The notes below the pieces were generated by a model. The model saw nothing but the letters and a program-made list of their open reading frames with translations, had not been told where the DNA came from and ran no database searches. The position numbers and the translations under genes are program-made. Below are positions 57,842-64,000 of a stretch of 64,000 nucleotides of DNA, one piece after another; position 1 is the first letter of the stretch; each line of letters begins with the position of its first letter. Source of the stretch: Methylobacterium nonmethylotrophicum (GTDB lineage: Bacteria; Pseudomonadota; Alphaproteobacteria; Rhizobiales; Beijerinckiaceae). The stretch is from the NCBI RefSeq assembly GCF_004745635.1, contig NZ_SRLB01000004.1:372001-436000 (forward strand). Reading direction: 5' to 3'.

Positions 57842-59608
57842 ATGATCGAAACCGACGTTCTCGTCGTCGGCTCGGGGCCGGCCGGATCGACCGCCGCCCT
57901 CGCGCTCTCGACCTACGGCATCCGCAACATCCTGGTCACCAAGTACCGCTGGCTCGCCGACACGCCGCGGGCCCACATCACCAACCAGCGCACCATGGAG
58001 GTGTTCCGCGACCTCGGCATCGAGCGCGAGGTGGCGCAGCAGGGGGCGCCGCAGGAGCTGATGGGCGACACGGTGTTCTGCACCTCGCTGGCCGGCGAGG
58101 AGCTGGGGCGGCTGCAATCCTGGGGCACGCATCCGAACCGGCAGGCCGATTACGACCTCGCCAGCCCCTCGAAGATGTGCGACGTGCCCCAGACGCTGCT
58201 GGAGCCCGTCGTGCTCGGCGCCGCGGCGGCGCGCGGCACGCGGGTGCGCTTCGACACCGAGTATCTCGGGCTTGAGCAGGACCAGGACGGCGTCACCGCG
58301 ACGGTGCGCGACCGGCTCTCGGGCAACGAGTACCGCATCCGCGCCAAGTACCTGATCGGCGCCGACGGCGGCCGCTCGAAGGTGGCGGAGGATATCGGCC
58401 TGCCGTTCGAGGGCCGGATGGGCGTCGCCGGCTCGATGAACATCGTGTTCAAGGCGGATCTCTCGCGCTACGTCGCGCACCGCCCGAGCGTGCTCTACTG
58501 GGTGCTGCAGCCGGGCTCGCAGATCGGCGGCATCGGCATGGGGCTGGTGCGGATGGTGCGCCCCTGGGACGAGTGGCTGATCGTCTGGGGCTACGACATC
58601 GACGGGCCGCCACCCCAGGTCGACGAGGCCGAGGCGACGCGCATCGCCCGCTCGCTGATCGGCGACGAGACGATCCCGATCAGCATCCAGTCGACTTCGA
58701 CCTGGACGGTGAACCACCTCTATGCCACCCGCTACGCGCAAGGCCGGGTGTTCTGCATGGGCGACGCGGTCCATCGCCATCCGCCGTCGAACGGGCTCGG
58801 CTCCAACACCTCGGTGCAGGACGCCTACAACCTCGCCTGGAAGCTCGCCTTCGTGCTGAAGGGCCAGGCCGATCCCGCCCTCCTCGACAGCTACGACGCC
58901 GAGCGCGCCCCGGTCGGCCGCCAGATCGTCACCCGGGCGAACAAGAGCATCGAGGAGTTCGGCCCGATCTTCTCGGCGCTGAACTTCGACGCCGGTGACC
59001 CCGAGGCGATGCGCGCCGGCATGGCCGAGCACGGGGCCGACACGCCCGCCGGCGAGGCCTGCCGCGCCGCCCTCTCCCGGGCGATCGCCGCCAAGAGCTA
59101 CGAGTTCAACTGCCACGGCGTCGAGATGAACCGGCGCTACGCCTCCGCGGCGGTGGCGCCGGACGGCACGCCCGAGCCTGCCTATCCGCGCGACCCGGAA
59201 CTCTACTACGCGGCGACGACCTGGCCCGGCGCGCGCCTGCCCCATGCCTGGCTCACCGACCGGGCGGGCCGCCGGATCTCGACCCTCGACCTCGTCGGGC
59301 GGGGCCGCTTCACCCTGCTCACCGGCATCCGCGGCGAGGCCGCGTGGCGCGAGGCGGCGCGAGGCGCCGCCGCGGAGCACGGAATCGCGCTCCCTGTCGT
59401 GGCGATCGGCCCGGGCCGCGAGACCGCCGACCCGTTCGGCGACTGGGCGGCGCTCCGCGAGGTCACGGAATCCGGCGCGATCCTGGTGCGGCCGGACGGG
59501 CACGTCGCCTGGCGGGCGCGGGACGCGGCCGGGGCGGCGGGGCTCGGGGCGGCCGTGGGGCAGGTGCTCGGGAAAGGCCGCGTGCCGGCGCTGCGTGCGG
59601 CCGAGTAG
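57842..59608 (+). CDS. FAD-dependent aromatic hydroxylase (TfdB/resorcinol hydroxylase type)
   Basis: 588 aa. The FAD motifs of class A flavin monooxygenases are present: 'DVLVVGSGPAGSTAALAL' (GxGxxG), 'YLIGADGGRSKVAEDIGL' (DG motif) and 'GDAVHRHPPSNGLGSNTSVQDAYNLAWKLA' (GD motif). A C-terminal thioredoxin-like domain (~450-588) has lost any CxxC. It hydroxylates a phenolic ring using NAD(P)H and O2. With hydroxyquinol dioxygenase and maleylacetate reductase, resorcinol to hydroxyquinol is the natural reaction; 4-substituted or chlorinated phenols are alternatives. ATG 57842 follows the repeat by 66 bases. Confidence 0.88.
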   Translation: MIETDVLVVGSGPAGSTAALALSTYGIRNILVTKYRWLADTPRAHITNQRTMEVFRDLGIEREVAQQGAPQELMGDTVFCTSLAGEELGRLQSWGTHPNRQADYDLASPSKMCDVPQTLLEPVVLGAAAARGTRVRFDTEYLGLEQDQDGVTATVRDRLSGNEYRIRAKYLIGADGGRSKVAEDIGLPFEGRMGVAGSMNIVFKADLSRYVAHRPSVLYWVLQPGSQIGGIGMGLVRMVRPWDEWLIVWGYDIDGPPPQVDEAEATRIARSLIGDETIPISIQSTSTWTVNHLYATRYAQGRVFCMGDAVHRHPPSNGLGSNTSVQDAYNLAWKLAFVLKGQADPALLDSYDAERAPVGRQIVTRANKSIEEFGPIFSALNFDAGDPEAMRAGMAEHGADTPAGEACRAALSRAIAAKSYEFNCHGVEMNRRYASAAVAPDGTPEPAYPRDPELYYAATTWPGARLPHAWLTDRAGRRISTLDLVGRGRFTLLTGIRGEAAWREAARGAAAEHGIALPVVAIGPGRETADPFGDWAALREVTESGAILVRPDGHVAWRARDAAGAAGLGAAVGQVLGKGRVPALRAAE

Positions 59609-59967
59609 GGCGCGGATGTCTCCTCTCCCCGCGGGCGGGGAGAGGACTTCACCCCCCTTGTCGGGGGTGAAGTGAGCGCAGGCGGAGCCGAAGCGAGGGT
59701 GAGGGGGAGGTGCCGAATGAGGCAATTCCGGAAGCACCCCCTCACCCTCGCGGCGAACCTGCGGTTCGCTGCTCCCTGAGCCCCTTCGGAGCTCAGGCCT
59801 CTCCCCGCCCGCGGGGAGAGGAGGATGCACACGGCGCGACGTATGCATCTTCAAACACGGGACAATGAAGAATTCGACGTGCACGGAACAGGAGCGTCGA
59901 TACGATAACAAGACGACCCCGGCCAACGGGGCAATCCGGAACCATCCACCAACGGGAGGAGACCGTC
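59609..59967. other. Intergenic region with nested inverted repeat
   Basis: 359 bp between hydroxylase and MFS transporter genes. Most of the first 215 bases is the inverted repeat listed separately; the rest includes the likely ribosome binding site GGGAGGAG for the MFS gene and possibly a promoter. No gene was seen. Confidence 0.55.
59620..59823. repeat. Nested inverted repeat (REP-like) between hydroxylase and MFS genes
   Basis: Outer arms 59620-59645 and 59798-59823 are perfectly complementary over 26 bases (CTCCTCTCCCCGCGGGCGGG and continuation). Inner arms 59693-59707 and 59737-59751 (GCGAGGGTGAGGGGG and its complement) are perfect. CTCCCC-type arms like these also occur in the element at 53644. 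Confidence 0.85.
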
Positions 59968-61254
59968 ATGAGCGAGATAACCACCCCATCGGTAACAGCC
60001 GCCGCCCCGGCCGGGAGCGGCGGGATCTGGATCTCGGAGCTCGCGCCCAAGGAGAAGCGGGCGCTCGGCGCCTGCGTCGGCGGCTGGGCGCTCGACGCCA
60101 TGGACGTCCAGCTCTACAGCTTCGTCATCCCGACCCTGATCGCCACCTGGGGCGTCACCCGCGCCGAGGCCGGGGCGCTCGGCACCGCGGCGCTCCTCAC
60201 CTCCGCCATCGGCGGCTGGCTCGCCGGCTTCCTCGCCGACCGCTGGGGCCGGGTGCGCACCCTGCAGATCGCGATCCTGTGGTTTGCCGGCTTCACCTTC
60301 CTGTCGGGCCTCGCACAGAGCTTCGAGCAGCTCTTCGCGGCCCGCGCCCTCATGGGCCTCGGCTTCGGCGGCGAGTGGGCAGCGGGCGCCGTTCTGCTCG
60401 GCGAGACCATCCGGCCGGAGCACCGCGGCAAGGCGCTCGGCACCATGCAGTCGGGCTGGGCGATCGGCTGGGGCGCCGCCGCGCTCCTCTACACCCTGTT
60501 CTTCTCGCTGATGCCACCCGAGACCGCGTGGCGGGCCCTGTTCTTCGTCGGCATCGCGCCGGCCTTCCTGGTGTTCTTCCTGCGCCGCTACGTCGAGGAG
60601 CCGGAGGTCTACAAGGCCTCGCAGGCGCAGATCGCCGCGACCGGCGACAAACCGTCCTTCTTCGAGATCTTCCGGCCGCCGCTGCTGCGCATCACGCTGC
60701 TCGGCGCGCTGATGAGCACTGGGGCGCAGGGCGGCTACTTCGCGGTGACGACCTGGCTGCCGACCTTCCTGCGCACCGAGCGCGGCCTGTCGGTGATGAA
60801 TTCCGGCGGCTACCTCGCGGTGCTGATCGTCGGCTCGTTCTGCGGCTACCTCGCGGGCGCCTACCTCGCCGACCGGATCGGCCGACGCGCCACCTTCCTG
60901 GTCTTCGCCATCGGGGCGGGCGTGGTGGTGACGACCTACACGATGGTGCCGTTCGGCGACGCCGCGATGCTAGTGCTCGGCTTCCCCCTCGGCTTCTTCG
61001 CCTCGGGCGTGTTCAGCGCCATGGGAGCGTTCTTCACCGAGCAGTTCCCGACCCGGGTGCGCGGCGTCGGCCAGGGCTTCGCCTACAATTTCGGCCGCGC
61101 GATCGGCGCCATCTTCCCGACCCTGGTCGGGGTGATCTCGGCCACGATGCCGCTCGGCCAGGCGATCGGCCTGTTCGCGGCGGCGGCCTACGCCACCATG
61201 GCCTTCGCGGCGTTCCTCCTGCCCGAGACCAAGGGCAAAGCGCTCACCGCATGA
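59968..61254 (+). CDS. MFS transporter, aromatic acid:H+ symporter type
   Basis: 428 aa, 12 membrane segments. MFS motif A occurs as 'GGWLAGFLADRWGRVRTL' in the N half and 'CGYLAGAYLADRIGRRATFL' in the C half. 'ALDAMDVQLYSFVIPTL' in TM1 is typical of the AAHS and metabolite:H+ symporter group. It should import the aromatic substrate or a precursor of the hydroxyquinol pathway. Its stop overlaps the next start by ATGA. ATG 59968 has GGGAGGAG upstream. Confidence 0.9.
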   Translation: MSEITTPSVTAAAPAGSGGIWISELAPKEKRALGACVGGWALDAMDVQLYSFVIPTLIATWGVTRAEAGALGTAALLTSAIGGWLAGFLADRWGRVRTLQIAILWFAGFTFLSGLAQSFEQLFAARALMGLGFGGEWAAGAVLLGETIRPEHRGKALGTMQSGWAIGWGAAALLYTLFFSLMPPETAWRALFFVGIAPAFLVFFLRRYVEEPEVYKASQAQIAATGDKPSFFEIFRPPLLRITLLGALMSTGAQGGYFAVTTWLPTFLRTERGLSVMNSGGYLAVLIVGSFCGYLAGAYLADRIGRRATFLVFAIGAGVVVTTYTMVPFGDAAMLVLGFPLGFFASGVFSAMGAFFTEQFPTRVRGVGQGFAYNFGRAIGAIFPTLVGVISATMPLGQAIGLFAAAAYATMAFAAFLLPETKGKALTA

Positions 61255-62159
61255 CGGAGCCGTTCATGAGCACAGGCTGGATCGGCCTCGGGAAGCTCGG
61301 CGCGCCCATGGCCGGCCACTTGGCGCGCCACCTCGCGGCGGCGGGTCACCCGCTCCTCGCCCTCGACCGCGACCCCGCCCGGATCGCCGCGGTGCCGGGG
61401 GCGGAGGCTGCCGACCTCGACCGGATCGCGGCCTGCCAGATCGTCATCACCAGCCTGCCCGACGACGCGGCGTTACGCGCCGTCGCCCTCGGGCCGGACG
61501 GGCTGATCGCCCGGATGGCGGAAGGCAGCGTTCTGGTCGAGACCAGCACCGTCTCGCCGGAAACGAGCGCGGAGATCCGCGGGGCGGCCGAGGCGCGGGG
61601 GGTCCTCTCCCTCGCCGCCCCGGTCTCGGGCTCGACGGCGACGGCGGAGGCCGCCGCCCTCACGCTGTTCTGCTCCGGGCCCGAGGCGGCTTTGGAGCGA
61701 GCGCGGCCGCTGCTCGCGACCTTCGCCCGCACCATCCACAATGTCGGGACGGCCGAGGAGGCGCGCTACCTCAAGCTCGCCATCAACCACTTCGTCGGCT
61801 CGACGGCGCAGATCGCCGCCGAGGCGCTGACGCTCGCCCGCAAGGGCGGCGTCGCCTGGGAGACGATGCTGGCGGTGCTGGGCTCCTCGGTCGCCGCCTC
61901 GCCGCTCGTCGCCTACAAGCTCGACCCCCTGCGCCGGCGCGACTTCACCCCCGCCTTCTCGGTCGCCCAGATGCTCAAGGACATGAGCCTCGCGGTCGCC
62001 GCCGGCGAGGCGACCGGCGTCGCGATGCCGGTGGCCGCGCTCGTGCGCGACCTCTACGCCGCGCAAGGCCGCACCGACCTGCGCGACCTCGACTTCTTCG
62101 CCGCCCTGCTGGCCGCCGAGCGCAAAGCCGGCCTCGGCGAGCCCGACCGACCGGAGTGA
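61251..62159 (+). CDS. NAD(P)-dependent dehydrogenase, 3-hydroxyisobutyrate dehydrogenase family
   Basis: 302 aa. The N-terminal motif 'GWIGLGKLGAPMAGHLARHLAAAGHPLLALDRD' (GxGxxG) is followed by 'LVETSTVSPETSAEIRGAAEARGVLSLAAPVSGSTATAEAAALTLFCSG' and 'YLKLAINHFVGSTAQIAAEALTLARKGG' with the catalytic Lys region. 'FTPAFSVAQMLKDMSLAV' follows. It oxidises a beta-hydroxy acid or reduces an aldehyde acid; its step in this pathway is not clear. ATG 61251 overlaps the MFS stop; MSTGW at 61266 is an alternative start. Confidence 0.85.
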   Translation: MTEPFMSTGWIGLGKLGAPMAGHLARHLAAAGHPLLALDRDPARIAAVPGAEAADLDRIAACQIVITSLPDDAALRAVALGPDGLIARMAEGSVLVETSTVSPETSAEIRGAAEARGVLSLAAPVSGSTATAEAAALTLFCSGPEAALERARPLLATFARTIHNVGTAEEARYLKLAINHFVGSTAQIAAEALTLARKGGVAWETMLAVLGSSVAASPLVAYKLDPLRRRDFTPAFSVAQMLKDMSLAVAAGEATGVAMPVAALVRDLYAAQGRTDLRDLDFFAALLAAERKAGLGEPDRPE

Positions 62160-62164
62160 ATCGG

Positions 62165-62464
62165 ATGCCCCACTACGCGATCCACGCCCTCGACCATGCC
62201 GGTGCCGTCGAGCGGCGCCTCGCCCATTACGAGGCGCACAAGACCTATCTCGGCGGGGACCTGCCGGTGCGCATCCTGGTCTCGGGCCCGCTGCTCGCCG
62301 AGGACGGCGAGACGATGATCGGCAGCCTGTTCATCGTCGAGGCCCCCGACCGGGCGGCGGTCGAGGCCTTCCACGCCGCCGACCCGTTCAAGGCGGCGGG
62401 GATCTGGGAGCGCGTCGCCGTCACGGCGTTCCGGATGCGCCAGGTCGCGCTGCCGCCGGGGTGA
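62165..62464 (+). CDS. YciI-family protein
   Basis: 99 aa. 'HYAIHALDHAGAVERRLAHYEAHKTYL', 'LVSGPLLAEDGETMIGSLFIVEAPDRAAVEAFHAADPFKAAGIWERVAVTAF' is the YciI fold with the conserved Asp and His residues. YciI relatives occur in aromatic pathways (for example TftG of the 2,4,5-T pathway, a dehydrochlorinase). It is the last gene of the operon. A GTG 9 bases upstream that overlaps the previous stop (GTGA) is another possible start. Confidence 0.86.
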   Translation: MPHYAIHALDHAGAVERRLAHYEAHKTYLGGDLPVRILVSGPLLAEDGETMIGSLFIVEAPDRAAVEAFHAADPFKAAGIWERVAVTAFRMRQVALPPG

Positions 62465-62739
62465 GCGGTCCGGTCGCCGGGTGGCCGGCCACGGCAGGCC
62501 GCGCGCCGGCCCCGTCCCGGACCCGGACTTAAGTCTCGGACCAAAATCCGAATGGCTCCGCTGTCGCGGTCCGTTTCGTGCGATGCTAGCAGGCAAGCGC
62601 GCGACCGGCAGGTTGCGAGGGGCAGCGAGGGTCCGGCCGACGATGCACCCCCGGGCATCGATCGCGACCGGGAGCACGGGCGCCCGCAGCAAGGGGCGCC
62701 TCCTCCGGACCGGATGGACGAGACAAAGGAAGCGGGATC
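62465..62739. promoter_or_regulatory. Promoter region of the formaldehyde oxidation genes
   Basis: 275 bp. The segment 62528-62600 ('TTAAGTCTCGGACCAAAATC' and following) is the least GC-rich and probably carries the promoter. GGAAGCGGG near 62730 could be the ribosome binding site of the dehydrogenase gene. Confidence 0.4.
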
Positions 62740-63873
62740 ATGAAGACGCGTGCGGCCGTGGCCTGGGAGGCCAAGAAGCCCCTCACGATCGAGACCATCG
62801 ACATCGAGGGCCCGAAGGCCGGCGAGGTGCTGGTCGAGGTGATGGCCACCGGCATCTGCCACACCGACGCCTACACGCTGTCGGGCCTCGATTCGGAGGG
62901 GAAGTTCCCGGCCATCCTCGGCCACGAGGGCGCCGGCATCGTGCGCGAGGTCGGGGCCGGCGTGACCTCGGTCAGGCCCGGCGACCACGTCATCCCGCTC
63001 TACACGCCCGAGTGCCGCAACTGTAAGTCCTGCCTGTCGCGGCGCACCAACCTCTGCACGGCGATCCGCGCCACGCAGGGCCAGGGCGTGATGCCGGACG
63101 GCACCAGCCGCTTCCGCTGCGAGTCGACCGGCGCGAGCCCGGGGTCGAACACCGTCTTCCACTACATGGGCTGCTCGACCTTCTCGAACTTCACCGTGCT
63201 GCCCGAGATCGCGGTGGCGAAGGTGCGCGAGGACGCCCCCTTCGACAAGATCTGCTACATCGGCTGCGGCGTCACCACCGGGATCGGCGCGGTGATCTAC
63301 ACCGCCAAGGTCTGGCCGGGCGCCAACGTGGTGGTGTTCGGCTTAGGCGGCATCGGCCTCAACGTGCTCCAGGGCGCCCGCATGGTCGGGGCCGACAAGA
63401 TCATCGGCGTCGACATCAACCCCGACAAGCGGGCCATGGCCGAGAAGTTCGGCATGACCCACTTCATCAACCCGAACGAGGTCGGCACCGACAAGGTGGT
63501 GCAGGCGATCCTCGACGTCACGGGCGGCGGCGCCGACTTCTCGTTCGACTGCACCGGCAACGTCAACGTGATGCGCCAGGCGCTCGAATGCTGCCACCGC
63601 GGCTGGGGCGAGTCGATCATCATCGGCGTGGCCGAGGCCGGGCGCGAGATCGCGACGCGGCCGTTCCAGCTCGTCACCGGCCGGGTCTGGAAGGGCTCGG
63701 CCTTCGGCGGCGCCCGCGGCCGGACCGACGTGCCGAAGATCGTCGACTGGTACATGGAGGGCAAGATCAACATCGACGATCTCATCACCCACACCATGCC
63801 GCTCGATCAGATCAACCACGGCTTCGACCTCATGCACGAGGGCAAGTCGATCCGGTCCGTCGTCGTCTACTGA
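62740..63873 (+). CDS. frmA: S-(hydroxymethyl)glutathione dehydrogenase / class III alcohol dehydrogenase
   Basis: 377 aa, canonical size. The catalytic zinc region is '[15 protein letters not shown]' and '[17 protein letters not shown]'. The structural zinc Cys cluster is '[15 protein letters not shown]'. The NAD motif is '[31 protein letters not shown]'. Class III marks '[22 protein letters not shown]' and '[18 protein letters not shown]' are present. It oxidises S-hydroxymethylglutathione (formaldehyde adduct) to S-formylglutathione. S-formylglutathione hydrolase begins 68 bases downstream. Confidence 0.96.
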   Translation: MKTRAAVAWEAKKPLTIETIDIEGPKAGEVLVEVMATGICHTDAYTLSGLDSEGKFPAILGHEGAGIVREVGAGVTSVRPGDHVIPLYTPECRNCKSCLSRRTNLCTAIRATQGQGVMPDGTSRFRCESTGASPGSNTVFHYMGCSTFSNFTVLPEIAVAKVREDAPFDKICYIGCGVTTGIGAVIYTAKVWPGANVVVFGLGGIGLNVLQGARMVGADKIIGVDINPDKRAMAEKFGMTHFINPNEVGTDKVVQAILDVTGGGADFSFDCTGNVNVMRQALECCHRGWGESIIIGVAEAGREIATRPFQLVTGRVWKGSAFGGARGRTDVPKIVDWYMEGKINIDDLITHTMPLDQINHGFDLMHEGKSIRSVVVY

Positions 63874-63887
63874 GCCGAAACAGGGCA

Positions 63888-63910
63888 GGGGGGCGTTCGA
63901 TCCGCCCCCC
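63888..63910 (+). terminator. Hairpin between the dehydrogenase and hydrolase genes
   Basis: GGGGGGCG (63888-63895) pairs with CGCCCCCC (63903-63910) around a 7-base loop. There is no T-tract, so it may be an attenuator or mRNA processing site instead of a strong terminator. Confidence 0.4.
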
Positions 63911-63941
63911 AACCCCGCGCAACAACCAGGGAGCATCCAGG

Positions 63942-64000
63942 GTGGAGACCGTCAGCAGAGCGCTGTCCCACGGGGGCGTGCAGGGCGTCTACCGGCACCA
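63942..64000 (+). CDS. fghA: S-formylglutathione hydrolase, N-terminal fragment
   Basis: Only the first 19 codons are in the window, from a GTG at 63942: they read as VETVSRALSHGGVQGVYRH. The 'S-x-GG-x-QGVY-H' wording matches the N terminus of S-formylglutathione hydrolases, and the position directly after the class III dehydrogenase agrees. It hydrolyses S-formylglutathione to formate and glutathione. Confidence 0.75.
   Translation, partial: METVSRALSHGGVQGVYRH

Noticed and set aside
1..64000. tRNA, rRNA, CRISPR, transposase, integrase or phage genes
   Set aside because: Intergenic regions were read by eye for such features and none was recognised.

Overview
The window is GC-rich, densely coded DNA from an alphaproteobacterium of the Rhizobiales type. 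A Methylobacterium-like methylotroph is the best guess (inference). The support is a MeaB-type GTPase, a class III (glutathione-dependent) formaldehyde dehydrogenase followed by the start of S-formylglutathione hydrolase, and a phosphoribulokinase beside a CbbR-like regulator with no RuBisCO in view. Further support is the family of long palindromic intergenic repeats that are common in such genomes. I saw no rRNA, tRNA, CRISPR array, transposase or phage gene.

Layout. 1-2500: the 3' part of an autotransporter with a good terminator, then a small exported protein. 2553-8869: a signalling/envelope block with a PP2C phosphatase and a transmembrane Ser/Thr kinase (overlapping, minus strand), then an OmpA-domain protein, a caspase-fold/TPR protein that has lost both catalytic residues, and a second OmpA-domain protein (plus strand). 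8982-13100: an RND efflux adaptor and pump. 13913-28025: a 14-kb sulfur-scavenging region, all minus strand, with two SsuABC-type transporters, two flavin monooxygenases, an SfnB/DszC-like flavoprotein, an exported sulfurtransferase coupled to a YeeE/YedE sulfur transporter, and a four-rhodanese-domain protein. 28244-30452: PhoU-like protein, Pit phosphate transporter and a Nudix hydrolase. 30464-32706: an Fsr-like MFS exporter divergent from a LysR regulator. 32890-36557: a PstS-like periplasmic protein coupled to a GGDEF/EAL protein. 36723-39549: a cytochrome b561/EB_dh-type membrane protein with a 2Fe-2S flavin reductase.

40207-43171: phosphoribulokinase, a degenerate fructose-bisphosphatase and a divergent CbbR-like regulator. 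43209-53536: housekeeping and mixed genes (FAD-linked oxidase, thioesterase, UvrD helicase, PhoH-like ATPase, NAD(P)-binding protein, SOUL protein, alpha/beta hydrolase, meaB). 53537-54251: a gene-free stretch of palindromic repeats. 54252-62464: a LysR regulator divergent from a hydroxyquinol/resorcinol-type catabolic operon (Dabb protein, maleylacetate reductase, hydroxyquinol 1,2-dioxygenase, flavin hydroxylase, MFS transporter, HIBADH-type dehydrogenase, YciI protein). 62740-64000: glutathione-dependent formaldehyde oxidation.

The most interesting items are the pseudo-caspase next to the kinase/phosphatase pair, the decaying fructose-bisphosphatase kept next to phosphoribulokinase and a CbbR homologue, the periplasmic binding protein coupled to a c-di-GMP enzyme, and the four-rhodanese protein with one catalytic cysteine. 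Nothing here could be compared with a database, so every family call rests on motifs, length and context.
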